This document shows positions 24,828 through 35,826 of a DNA stretch of 64,000 nt, piece by piece. The notes under the pieces are model-generated. The model had not been told where the DNA came from. It made no database searches and worked only from the letters and a program-made list of their open reading frames with translations. Position numbers and translations under genes: made by a program. How positions within the stretch are numbered: position 1 is the first letter of the stretch; each line of letters opens with the position of its first letter. This DNA comes from Rosellinia necatrix (Eukaryota > Ascomycota > Sordariomycetes > Xylariales > Xylariaceae), in assembly GCA_021209875.1 (NCBI GenBank), contig JAGYVD010000004.1:2108001-2172000 (forward strand). The letters run 5' to 3'.

Positions 24828-25247
24828 ATGGGGCCCCAGCCCAAGGCGACGACGGGGCAGCAGGCGGCGACGCTGGCGTCGACGCGGGGCCCCCTGACGG
24901 GCGGGTTCCGGGCGCGCGACGGGCTGGGCGCGTACACGGCGGACCCGGCTTCGTTCCCGGCAGGGCGCGTCATCTACCACGACGCGGCGTTCGTGGCGAT
25001 CCACGACCTGTACCCGAAGGCGACGGTGCACGCGCTGCTGCTCCCGCGCGCCTCGCCGCGCGCCCGCATGCACCCGGTCGACGCCTTCGCGGACCCCGAG
25101 TTCCTCGCCGCCGTGCGGGCCGAGGCCGCGAAGCTGAGGCGCCTCGCCGCCAAGGAGCTGCAGCGCCGCCTCGGCCGCTTCAGCGCCCAGGACCGGCTGC
25201 GCGAGGCCGTGCTGGACGGCGACGTCGACGTCGACGAGGTCGAGGAT

Positions 25248-25278
<31 letters not shown>

Positions 25279-25613
25279 GGGCTCCGCGGCTGCCCGCCGG
25301 TCGTGACTGGGAGAGGGAGCTGCTCGTCGGCGTCCACGCCCACCCTTCCATGAACGACCTGCACGTCCACGTGCTGTCGCGGGACATGGTCTCCGAGTCC
25401 GTGCGCCACCGCAAGCACTACCAGTCCTTCAACACGCCCTTCCTGATCGACCTGGCCGACTTCCCGCTGGCCGCCGACGACCCCCGCCGACACCCCGCCG
25501 GCTACCTCAGCGGGGACATGCGGTGTTGGCGCTGCGGCAGGAATTTTGGGAATCAGTTCAAGAAGCTGAAGGAACACCTCGCTCTGGAGTTCGAGGAGTG
25601 GAAGAAGGAATGA
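24828..25613 (+). CDS. HNT3: Aprataxin-like DNA deadenylase (HNT3)
   Basis: A single exon encodes 261 residues. Aprataxin removes AMP left on 5' DNA ends by abortive ligation, in nuclear single-strand-break repair. Seen: a HIT fold with VIYHDAAFVAIHDLYPKATV near residues 45-65 and HALLLPR, then the active-site segment VGVHAHPSMNDLHVHVLSRD, where LHVHV carries the histidine motif, then HYQSFNTPFL, typical of aprataxins. The end has a zinc finger: CWRCGRNFGNQFKKLKEHL followed by an acidic EFEEW, matching the C2HE-type finger of fission-yeast aprataxin. Human-style FHA and extra N-terminal domains are absent, as usual in fungi. A (GACGGC)n tract within the gene encodes an Asp-Gly run (near 142-150) inside an acidic loop. 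The stop codon lies at the edge of a GAAT/GAAC repeat. GC content is very high compared with flanking DNA. Confidence 0.92.
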
Positions 25614-25682
25614 ACGAATGAACGAACGAATGAACGAACGAATGAACGAACGAGTGAATGAATGAATGAATGAATGAATGAA
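25608..25682. repeat. (GAAT/GAAC)n tetranucleotide repeat overlapping the HNT3 stop
   Basis: About 18 tetranucleotide units, mixed GAAC and GAAT, begin at the last sense codon of HNT3 and continue past its TGA into the 3' UTR, ending in an A-run. The stop codon is itself supplied by a GAATGA junction of the repeat. Confidence 0.85.
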
Positions 25683-26341
25683 AAAAAAGACTGGAATTCC
25701 AAACTCCGAGATCACTAATCCGAAAGGGGATATTATCATACATAAGCAGCAGCGGATGCGAAGTAATGGGCGGCAGCAGCTATGTATAGGAATTCCGGGG
25801 GATTGGAGCCGATGTGAGGCGAGACGGCGGGCTGTGGGGTTTGACGCGGGGGATCTACTCGCGAATCATCGTACAGGAAGATACCAGCTAGTAGAGATGT
25901 TTAATCGCCTGGAACAAGTAGGACTAGCTGCACAAACGCGATCGGATTTTAAAAATATTCTCACGAAGAAAATTGAAATTTCAGAGACTAGACACGGAAA
26001 ACAGAACCGAAACTGCTCGCCAGATGGTACATGTAACCGTTTGAAAAACGCAACCGACTCCGCCTTCCCTTCGTCATACTTGATTACCGTATGTTTTGTT
26101 ACAAGCCCCCAGCGTATTAGTTCAGCGCGTTCAGGGCATAGGCTACTAGCGACTAAGAGCAGCCAGCTCCTCTCGACCACCCTATCCTGCGCGTCACCCT
26201 AGTTTCCCAACACCGCTGAACCTCCGAATGGCGGTGGCTAGACTTGCCAGGCCAGGCAGTCTGGCTATCGCGTTACTGTTCTAATCCTACGGAGGGCGCC
26301 TCGGTCAGTAAAAGCGATATATAGGCAGCAGCCGTGTCGCC
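25614..26341. other. 3' intergenic between convergent genes
   Basis: About 730 bases hold the HNT3 3' UTR with its repeat and the 3' UTR of the AT-hook gene. The open frame at 25678-26202 lacks protein character. Confidence 0.55.
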
Positions 26342-26934
26342 TTATGGAGTAATAGGGAGTGCTACCTCCATATCAAGATCAAGTCCTCCGACTGGGTTGT
26401 CATCTTCATCCTCATCATCCCCCGCTCCCAGATCAGTGTCGACGATGCCATCTATAACCACACATAATGGGTCAGTCAATGGCTATTTCAGAGGGGGTTA
26501 GACCGTCGCGCACCTTCGTCTTCGGCATCTGCCTCTTCCTCGTTATCCTCTCCTTCGGCGTCATCAGCGGCGTCGCTCTTTCGCGGCCGACCTCTGGTGC
26601 TTGAGCCCTTTGTCTTATTGGACTTCGCTGATGAAGCCTTGGGAGTAGTCGCCTTCTTAGGGGTGGTAGCGGCACTTCCCGCCTTAGCGGGTCTGCCTCG
26701 GCGACCAGTGCCAGCGCCGGGGGCGGCCTTCTTCGCTACTGCCTTCTTGACACCACCGCCAGTTCCCGGGGGACGACCACGAGGGCGGCCGGTTGGAAGC
26801 TTCTTGGGGATGGCTGAAACACCATTCTTGGGAGGCCTACCGCGCCCGCGCTTGACTGGGGCTTCAGACGCGTCGGTAGCCTTGGTGGGCGTACCGTTCT
26901 CCTTGGTTGTGCGTGCAGTCCGAGTAGGCGCCAT
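26342..26934 (-). CDS. AT-hook (HMG-I/Y-like) chromatin protein
   Basis: Two exons on the complement, 26514-26934 and 26342-26451, encode 176 residues. The intron has a GTGCGC donor, a TGAC-type branch and a TTATAG acceptor. The protein is Lys-, Ala- and Pro-rich with at least four AT-hooks, each built on a Gly-Arg-Pro core: KRGRGRPPK near 28-36, GRPRGRPPG near 49-57, GRRGRPAK, and RGRPRKS. AT-hooks bind the minor groove of AT-rich DNA. The C terminus is strongly acidic (GEDNEEEADAEDE, then DDEDEDDNP). It should be a small nuclear architectural factor. The second exon is supported by the continued acidic reading and a good acceptor rather than by a family match. The 5' leader on the sense strand is pyrimidine-rich. 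Confidence 0.85.
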
Positions 26935-28677
26935 GACTTGATGAACCAATATTGGTTGGGGAAATGAATTAAATAAAATTAGAAAAAAAATGCCTCTGAC
27001 GCAGTCCGAGATGGATTGGGTCAGAAGAAAATTGGAAAAATTCGTGGAAGGTGGATTTGATGCGTGTTTGGGTGAAAAGCGGGAGAGAAAGAGGAGGAGG
27101 TTTATTTTGGGGGGGAGAGAAGTGTGGGAGAGGTGGTGGTGGTAGGTAGATAGTATATAGCAGCAAACGCGGTTTGGTATGTCAGCCATCAGACGCGTGC
27201 ACCGTGTTCCAAATATGGTTAGTACCTTCCCGACTCTCTGCTATACCTGCACCTTCCTAGCTAGTAGAGAGGTACATACCGCAGTCTGCAGTACTAGGTA
27301 GGTACCTGTCTTACCCACTTAACCTCTCGGAGTCCCAGGAACTGAGCACTAGAAGGTAAGCAAGTCCCTAACCAGCAGGACTACCTGAGGCAGTGACAAG
27401 GTAGGTAATATAAATAAATATTATTTAATATGAATATTGGCCTATTGAGCCTATTGAGCCTAGGTATTGTGCTTTGTTGTTAATTCCCTCAAGATATTTA
27501 AGCATTTAAGTACCAACATACGGGGTGATTATATAAGGACAGAAAGACTTATGGGAATACAAGTGCCATAAAGGGAGCATGATAATCACTCTAAATGGAC
27601 ACAATGTGCATTATCCATGGAGAAACTTTGCTGGCTAGAATCACCAAGAAAAGGGACAATACAGCGTGCGAGATTTAGGTGTGGAGAAAACATTAATCAC
27701 AAGGATTAAATAAGAAAAAATCAATGCAGCACAGTACAAACTCATATCACAAAGCCACTGTAATCCTATTAAAATACTAGGTAGGGTAAGTACTCTGGCA
27801 TGATAGTGAGAGCCCCCCCCCCCCCCTCGCACCTTCTCAGAAATTTAGACAAAATTAAAACTGATTAAAACTTAATAATACTAACAATAATCTAACTCTA
27901 GAATAACGTTGAAGGGATATAAAGCTAAAATATGGTGATTTTAGACCCCAAAAGTATATGAGAATGTAAGAATTACATACTACAGTATTGATGCACTAGT
28001 AAGAGCAGTAGCTCACCGCCGTGACATAGCTAGGTATTCTTTTATGAGGATAAACTTCCTTGGGTGAATTTTCCCTTCCTTGGTTTACCCTATACCAGTA
28101 CAAAGCCCTTCCAAATATTCAAGTTATGTCAATCATGAAGCCTGCCTTTTTTGATGCCTCTACTGGCAAATCATGTATAATAAGCTCCACAAGGGCAAAG
28201 GGAAGGGCGCTCATGCAGCCTCTGGAGCATCAAAAATGCAGGACAAGGCGGACAAAACCGCTTCATTCCGGAGCACTACAATACTATGGTGTGCTATATA
28301 TACCGTGAATTCCAACACAGATTAACAGCGTTGTTCTTTTTGTGACACAATCTATGCACCCGAGACCTGAGGTATAGAGACAGACATATGTCTTCGCAGT
28401 TATAAAGCACCCCGATGATCTGGATGCATATTGACCCAAGGTTAACCTCTTTGTTTGTTGTACACGTGGGGTTAATGACTACTACAAGTAAGTTTACAGC
28501 ATGGCCGGGTACCTTCATGACACATCACATGCAGTTTTTTTTTTCCCCCCCAATCCGAGGTGAAACGATGCCGCACCAACCCGTTGACCCATGTCCAAAT
28601 GAAGAATGTTTTCCTTTTGTCTCCCAAAAGATGTATTTCGTGCCTTAAGGCGGCATTCATTTCCTGGTGCGTCGGCC
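26935..28677. other. Intergenic, no gene seen
   Basis: About 1.7 kb. It contains a pyrimidine-rich leader for the AT-hook gene (on its sense strand, 26980-27170), TAGGTA words at 27270-27310, an AT-rich stretch at 27410-27990 with a C-run at 27813-27826, and a T/C run near 28533-28550. No frame is protein-like. Confidence 0.6.
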
Positions 28678-29703
28678 CTACTCGGCACCTTTGGCCTTTG
28701 ACTTGCCGCTTGCGCTGCTCTTCACACGACGCGCAGTTGGGCGGTTGAGGTGATCGGCAGGGATCCATTGTTCGTCATATCCTCCGTCGTTGCCGCTAGT
28801 AGTGCCTTCACCACCAGAAAGAGGTTCCTTCTCCAACGTAGGTTTGGCCTTCGCAGATCTGGGCTTCTTGGTCTGAGGGAAGAATGCCTCAATGTATGTC
28901 TTGTAGACAAAGTAGCAAGTGCCAGCAAAGACACCAGACAAGACGAGGTATAGGAAGATACTAGAGGAAGGCTATTAGGTTCTGGGTGACGGAAGCAATA
29001 GCAGATGGGTCAAGGCTCACATCTGAGGATCGAATAAGCTAATGGGGGCCTCGACGATACTAACAACGTCGTCATAGACACCGATAGAGAAGATCTGGTT
29101 AGAGCCGCTCATAATGACACCAATGAGGTGTAGTCGAACATCCTGGGGCTGCATGTCAAGAACAAAGGAGTAAGGCAACGACTGTTTCTCGCCAGCTGGA
29201 ATAGTAGCTTGGTACTGAACCGTGGATAAGTTGCGGAGGATAGCGGTGTATGAAGGGGCGTCCGGGCTAAGCTCCTGGAGCTTCATGAGTTGGCCGCCGA
29301 GGAAGGCGACTTGGATAGGCTGGTCTTCATTGTTGGTGATGTCGATAACGGCCTTGGTTGCCCGGCCGTTGACCAGCTTGACACCGAAGATATCGGCATC
29401 GGGGAAAGTAGCAACGATCTCAGCGTTCAGTTGGACTTCCGGGGGGGTGGTAATGGTCTCGTCGTCGTCGACAACAGGAGGCTAGACAAACACATACCGC
29501 CATGGTCAGTCTATACGGAACGGTATATATATACGGTCGTGTAGATGCGCACACGGCCTGGGTGGCCCGAGACAGGCTCGATCGGCCGCTTGGCCGCTTG
29601 GTGTCGGGAAGGGCGTCAAACTTACAACCTCGGCCTCTTGGGCAAAGACAGATACAACGCGAAGCGCGAGGGCAGCGAGGACAGAATAGCGGAGTGCAAC
29701 CAT
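28678..29703 (-). CDS. IRC22: Irc22/TRAP-alpha-like ER membrane protein
   Basis: Three exons on the complement (29626-29703, 29021-29481, 28678-28960) encode 273 residues. Exon 1 is a signal peptide (MVALRYSVLAALALRVVSVF). The lumenal part is a beta-sandwich like the alpha subunit of the translocon-associated protein complex: EVQLNAEIVATFPDADIFG, a conserved NNEDQPI block, then LPYSFVLDMQPQDVRLHL. A single transmembrane helix lies near residues 180-203 (IIFLYLVLSGVFAGTCYFV), followed by a basic cytoplasmic tail ending in a Lys-rich stretch (KSSASGKSKAKGAE). This matches the fungal 'increased recombination centers protein 22' family. The topology suggests a type I ER protein near the translocon; its exact role is not known to me. 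The last intron joins at CAGAT|GTGAGC and CTAG|TATC; without splicing a stop follows at once. Confidence 0.82.
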
Positions 29704-30793
29704 TTTGGCAAATACAGGGCCGTGCCAAGGGTGAGAAGACAGAGAGGGGGAGAGGGGGGGGGGAGGAGGAGAGAGGACCAATTGATCGGAGGCGACGCTC
29801 TCGAAAATGTTGTGTGCTGAGGGAGAGAAGGAGGTAGCTGGTGCCTCGTGTTAGCGTTCCAAATGTTGCTGCACTCGCGCCTGCACTTGCAATCTGGTCA
29901 TAAATCTGGCCGGGACGCTAGAAGCAGTTGGAGAACTTGGAGGAAACCGAGAGTCAGCCAATCAAATTCAGCTGACAGCCCACAGCATGGTCTAGACACT
30001 AGTTGGCTTTACATAATCGTTCTCCCAAGCTCTAACCATACCTGTCTTGCCCCAGCTTTTTTTAATGCAGCTCAAGTTAGTTTAGGTATTGACAAGTTGG
30101 CACCTACCTAGGTACCTAACTTACCCGCGTAGGTAGGTAACGGCTCCGTAAGTCTTGTGGTTTGTGGTTTGCAGCACGTTTACGTCACACCCCAACGAAG
30201 TCTAGGTATTTGCTTCCAATGAAAAAGACCTATAACTAGTGATGATGCACCCGTCTCTAACTTCATGGCGCATGGCGTTTCCTCCCCTGGTGCCTAGTTA
30301 CTACGAAAACCGGAACAGATACGCACATAATAACACCCGTGCAATCATCGACCAAATTTTCAAAGCCAATCCCCATACATAACTTGTATGCAAATGTCTA
30401 ACACTATCTAACCGTTGAGTAATACTGGGCCGGAGGCATCGTTGTTGGCACATCTGAGCGGCAGATGTTTTTCCCACGCTACCGGGTTTTCCCATGTGCA
30501 AGTTGGCCATAAATCCAAGCGGATAGGAGATGCCCACGGGTGAACGAACAGCAGCCCTAACTGCCAACCTGGCAGTCATATGAATAGCCTGCCAGAGCTA
30601 TCGCTAATCCAAAACTGGTATAAATTGAGTTTGAAATCGCTGTCTAATTCATTTCTAAATTTATTTGAGCGTAATCGCATCGGAACGATTTAAAGTCTCC
30701 GCAGAATTCATGTTGTGGGGACATATTCATTATATACGGTCTCTAAATATTGATATATGAAAATGGAACTAACAGAAACAGAGGCTCAGGTCC
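29704..30793. other. Intergenic, no gene seen
   Basis: About 1.1 kb with a purine-rich patch at 29730-29780 (leader of the Irc22-like gene on its sense strand), TAGGTA words at 30100-30145, and AT-rich DNA near the end. No protein-like frame. Confidence 0.6.
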
Positions 30794-32826
30794 CTACTCT
30801 GACGGGATTATTGGCAAGGTCACGTAGTTTTCAAAGTTGTTGCCAGAGTTGGTGCCAAAGTTGATGCGGTTTATGCCGGCAAATTTATCAGAAGGTCTAA
30901 AGTTCCCAAGTGTTAGTGTCCGTCCATTATTGGGCTCGTCTGGGGAATACTCACCGATCAGTCTCCGAATTATGCTGGAAGATTCCGGATCCTTGTGTAT
31001 CACCGCTCGCAACCTCAAACACGATCCTATTGCCCTTCTGGACGACGACGTTCGTTGGCCACATTTCCACGTCAACGCCATAGACTTCACCGGGCATCAC
31101 CTTCTGGGCATCGGTTGAGGAGTATTCACGATGCGGTAGCCACGGCCGGTGTAGCGGGCTCCGGTCACCAAGCTGACGTAGGCTGACTCGGAGCCAGCCT
31201 TTGCAGAGCGGCACCGGATCGCCTGCGGTCCCTGTGTAGAAGATCTCCTTACCGTCCGCGTCTAGATGTCTCAGTGTCAAGAAAAGGTCAATATCCTTCT
31301 CGCCCGCAGGGGTTTCCGGCATCATGGACACGTTCAAATGGGCGATGATATGTCCCGTGATCTCTGTCTGTTCCTCAAACGGTGGTGTGGTGAACTGAAC
31401 TGCTTGCGGACTCTCAAGCGACCCGAGAGCCGAGTAAGATACTTGTCCCGGTTCGAAGCTCTTCTGGCTTGTTGAAAGTCCTCGGTCGGGCGTGAGATAG
31501 TACCTCGTATACCGTGTTCTTGGGATAGGCCATGCTTCTTCCGTTCTTTTGGAATATGCCTTTTCTTTCTCGGCATCATTGTACCCGACATCCCCCTCCC
31601 GGAGTGTGATTGTTACGGGGGGGATCTTCCCTGGTACGCTCCAACCCACGCGGTCTTCGCCTTTGAGGAATGCATCGAGAAAGCTGCGCTGTACCTCAAC
31701 CTCTCCATGATAGTAGAAGGGCAGGTCGTGTCGGCCAGTGATGAAACGCAGGTACTTGAACTTCGACCCCGCGTGCGTGTACCCTTCTACGTTGCCACGC
31801 AGGTGCAACAATATGCCTCCCCAGTTCGCCACGCTCAGGAGCGGCACCTCGATATCCTCGAGCCGGAAGTCTTTGCTTGCGTAGTACTCCTGGTCGCGAA
31901 ACCTGTACTTCGCGTTATCGATAGTCTGATCCTGTCTATTTGCGACGAGCACTTCATCAGGTAAGTCACCCTCGATCGTCTCCTCCTGGCCTCGAGCCCC
32001 CGGTCCGTCGGGCGAGAATGTGAGCTTCGACCGCCCGCCCCGTCCGTACTGGTTGACTAAGACTTGGCGATTCCACCAAAGGTCGACGAATGTGTTCGAC
32101 AGGATACCTCCGTGCCGGCAGCGGTCCCGATAATAGTCGGACATACCCTCCCTACGCCCAATTTCCTTTGTATTAGCTTTTTCCGTTCAACTGGTGGCGG
32201 CGAATGTGGGATGAATATTCCGAGCCCATGCACACACACACACATGGGAAAGCCTACCAAGGGATAATAGCCGCTAGTCCTTTCGGCCTCCGCGCCGCAA
32301 CACGCCACTGCGTGCCGGCGTAGTAGGAAATGCCGAGCAACCCCACCTTGCCCGAGGACCAGGGCTGGTCGGCGCACCACTCCACGACGTCGAAGAAGCA
32401 CTCGCTCGTGCCGCGGCTCATGGTATCCAGAAAGCCCGGGCTCTGGCCCAGACCACGCTCATCCGCACGCACCACGGCATACCCCTGTCGTGTCCAGTAG
32501 ACCGGGTCGGGCGTCTCCCATGCCGAGTACTTGGAGCGGTGCTCGGGGCTCAGCTCGGCAAAGCTCCCTTCGTGGAATGTCGAATAGGGTATATCCTTGC
32601 CGTAGGGGCCGTAGGTGGCCAAGACGGGGAATTTGGCGGCTGATCCGGCGGGGGGAGAAGAGAGGGGGAGGTAAATGTTTGCCCGGATGGGTAACGAGGA
32701 TGCCTTCAGGGGTATGGAGACATTCTTCATGAAACGCAGCCCGGCTTCTGTATCGTCTGTGATGGACGAGATATCTCGGATGGGAGGCGTCTGCACCTCT
32801 GTGCCCTTTGATTCCATGGTGGCCAT
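30794..32826 (-). CDS. CocE/NonD-type (X-Pro dipeptidyl-peptidase fold) hydrolase
   Basis: Three exons on the complement (32258-32826, 30955-32151, 30794-30896) encode 622 residues. The alpha/beta-hydrolase part has VLATYGPYGK (oxyanion Tyr region), the GYAVVRADERGLGQSPG strand-turn, and the nucleophile elbow GLLGISYYAGTQW with Ser near 167. A catalytic His is likely in TGRHDLPFYYH, just before VQRSFLDAFLKG. The C-terminal half is the jelly-roll domain of CocE-type enzymes, with LFLTLRHLDADGKEI, CKGWLRVSLRQ and GNRIVFEVASGD, ending NNFENYVTLPIIP. These are serine esterases or amidases acting on small acyl substrates; this one's substrate is unknown. There is no signal peptide, so a cytosolic enzyme is likely. 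The arylsulfatase gene lies 0.9 kb upstream on the same strand. ATG 32826 and ATG 32817 are both possible. Confidence 0.88.
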
Positions 32827-33707
32827 AGTTCAACTCTCAAACTGAACTCATGAGCTCGGGTCTCATCGAAGGCAATGGTTGGTAGTGGCTGGGTATAATC
32901 GAGAAGCAGCCACCACATTCTGGGTGGATTGTGGACAAATCCCCGGTCCCGTGGTTATTTATTCGTATGGCTACACGGACGGACGTGTGGGGAAGAGACT
33001 CCCTTGTAAAGTCATGAAAATAAAAACCGGTTTCGCCATGGTACCGGCAGAAAGAGTATGCAAGAGCATGCCGTATCAATGAGCTAGAATTGTTGACTTC
33101 TCGCCCCCCTCTCAAGCCGCCGTTGTGTCTTTCTCGATTTTTATCTCTATTTTATTCTTTAAAGTTATAATTTCCTAAGTAATGAAGAAACAAGCGCCTT
33201 GCTCTGTGCCACCACAGTTTGTTTAGCGTGCGATCATTCTCTCTGTTGTAATTTGTATGCAAGCGCAAGATACTGCGTATGCACAGTAAATAGATACTTC
33301 TTACGTATGCGTCTACTAAAAGAAAGAGAATATATCCACGGTTAGCTCTAGAGCAGGTAGGTAGATATTTACAGTTAAATAAAAGCTGTATTTAGGTTGA
33401 TATGATTGCATTCAAATTGCTGTCATGTTTTCATATGACACTGCACTGTTCTAGAATATGCCTCCAACTAAGTAACTATCGACAATACCCAGGGACGAAA
33501 CATAGCGGTACCGACCCGTCGGTCAATGTTTTGAACTCTTGCTCCTCTCATCTGCTATTCTTTCTTTCAATTTTTGCTCTAGGTATTCTGTTCTAGTTAG
33601 CAAAAGTCGAATACCTATAGTGCTCCTATCTCAGGCATTCCCAACTATTCGTCGAACATCTCCCTTCTTCTTCCTGTCTGTCTATCGGGGCTTTTTGAAC
33701 GTTTGGC
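32827..33707. other. Spacer between arylsulfatase and hydrolase genes
   Basis: About 880 bases upstream of the hydrolase and downstream of the sulfatase, both on the minus strand. It should include the hydrolase promoter. AT-rich around 33130-33400. No coding frame is supportable. Confidence 0.55.
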
Positions 33708-35826
33708 TTAAACCCATTCATCCCAACTCGCGCCATCCCGCGCGGTCAGCCCATGCGTCTCCCACATAGGACCCTCGGCGTCGACAAGGTACCCGTTCGC
33801 GCAGAACTCGTACCTGACGCGCACCTGCTTCACCTCGTAGAAATCATCGAATACCGCGTCCAGCGCGTCTGCTAGCGTGCGCACGTTGCCGCCCGGATGC
33901 AGTTGCCTCCAGGGCTCGTGGCACGAGGAGCCCGCGCAGGACTTCAACACGAATAGCAGCGCGTCGAGTCGCGACGCCATTTTCGCGATGGGGAGCCCCG
34001 CGATGAGCGTGCGGTTCAATTGCGAGTCCGACGGGGCGAGTAAGTTATGCATCTGCCCTGGATCGGTCTGGCGAGGTAGGTAAGTAAATTTCTCCTGGAA
34101 GAAGATAAACGAGGGGGAAAAAAAGAAAAAAAAAAGAAAATGAGAAAAGCCAGAGAAAGCCGATGAAAGGAGGAGAAGGAGGAAAAAGGAGGAGGAGGGA
34201 CGAACTGTTAGATCATAAAGCTCATGCTCGTTATTACACCACACCGAATAATACAAATTGTAATCGGCGCTTGATAACCGGATGGCCTTGTACGTGTTAT
34301 ACCCGCGATTGAGCACCTGGTGCACGCCCTCGCTTATCGCGACCCCCCAGTATTCCACGCTCGCGAGCTCCCGCCTGGCGTGGTCCGCGGCGGCCTCGAT
34401 GTCGGCTCTGGCCACCGGGATCGGCCTCCCGTCGAAGTCCTCCCGCAGGGGGATGCCCAGCAGCTCCAAGAACGTGGGCGCGAGGTCGGTGTGCGACGTG
34501 ACGATCTCGGTCGAGTAGTTCGGCGCCACGCCGGGCCCGCGCACGACCAGCGGCACGTTGATGTCCTCCTCGTAGCCGCACGTCTTCCCCGGCTGGAGGC
34601 GGTGCTGGCCGATGTGGAACCCGTTGTCGCTGCTGTAGACGACGTAAGTGCTCTCGAGAATGCCGTGCTCCTCGAGGCGGGCAATGAGCCCTTCGACCAA
34701 CTCGTCGACTGCCTGAAGCGCACGTAGTCGTTGGCGATAGAAGTGGTCATTATAATCCACGTTAGACTGGTTTTGCTGTGGCAGGTCTAAAAGCCAGTTC
34801 GCCCCAGATGCCTACGAGCAACATCGATTAGCACTAGCTCCAGGCTCTTCTTTATACCAGCTGGAGGTGTTTGTTGTGTGGGCACTGACGCGGTCGGGGT
34901 TGAAGTTCTCCGACCTTGGGATCTTCACGTCCTCGAAGAGATGCTGGTGCCGTTCGGCCGGGATAGGTTCGCTGAATTGGACGGAGCGAGGATTCCCCGC
35001 GGACGCGTCCGTTATGACGACGTTTGAATGCGGTCCGATCGGTGCGACAGTTAAGAAGAACGGCTTGTTTTCAAGGTCACGGACAGCATCGTCGAGGAAG
35101 CCATAAGCTTTCTCGGCCACGATGTCGGTGCTGTATCCGCCCTCGTAGCTTCGAGGCCCCTCCGTATTGCGCTGGAATGTGCTGTTGAGGTAGTTATATG
35201 TATATGGATCAAGAAGGAAGTCCTGTTCTCATATATTAGCCGGTCTTCTGAGCCTCATCCGGTCGACGCGCTGTCTCGCACAGAACCTGTGAACCCGCCA
35301 GGATATGGCGAGTTGTAGTTTTCCACCGTATGAGCGTTAAAGAGCTTCCCGGTGTAATAGGTATTATACCCTGCTTGTTGTAGCCATAGAGGGAAATAGT
35401 TCTCATTGAAACCCTGGGAAACAAACTTGGGATAGCCGCCTATGATGTGTTGAATTAATTACCAGATCACCCAGCCGGAGGGTGGTGGGTGGGCTTAAGC
35501 TGCTGGTGCTTACCGTATGGCGGACTGACGTCCGTAACATTGGTGTTGTGAGGCGTCTTCCCAGTCCATAGCGTCACTCTAGACGGGCAGCATATCGCCG
35601 TCGTGCAGTAGTGTTTGTTGAAATATGTCCCCTTCTCGATAAGGTGTTTTTTCACAAGTGGCATATACCGCAGGGAATCTAGGCGTGCATCTTGGTCGTC
35701 GGTCAAAATGAACACAACGTTTGGCCGCTGATGATCCTCTCGACCCCCCAGAGGCACTTGGTGTTGGGCAAGCACGAGGCCGACGCCGATGTGGATGGCG
35801 CCAAGGAGCACCGCTGCGGGAAGCAT
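33708..35826 (-). CDS. Arylsulfatase, secreted
   Basis: Five exons on the complement (35514-35826, 35282-35439, 34890-35222, 34206-34811, 33708-34067) give 589 residues. Exon 1 starts with a signal peptide (MLPAAVLLGAIHIGVGLVLA), then PNVVFILTDDQDARLDSLRY with metal-binding Asp43/Asp44, and the sulfatase signature CCPSRVTLWTGK, in which Cys79 would be converted to formylglycine. Later blocks fit the family: QAGYNTYYTGKLFNAH, LDPYTYNYLNSTFQRN, APIGPH, DYNDHFYRQRLRALQAVDEL, VYSSDNGFHIGQHRL (metal and catalytic residues), then VTSHTDLAPTFLELLG. It hydrolyses aryl sulfate esters, releasing sulfate, and such enzymes are often induced by sulfur starvation. Two splice sites are weak (GTCAGT at 34889, GTTCGT at 34205). 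The last intron, 34068-34205, is 138 nt, stop-free and in frame, so retention would add 46 hydrophobic residues. Confidence 0.9.

Noticed and set aside
24669..25739. A 356-codon minus-strand open frame over HNT3
   Set aside because: It translates repeats (Phe-Ile-His-Ser runs) and the GC-rich antisense of aprataxin. The plus strand carries the conserved HIT and zinc-finger motifs.
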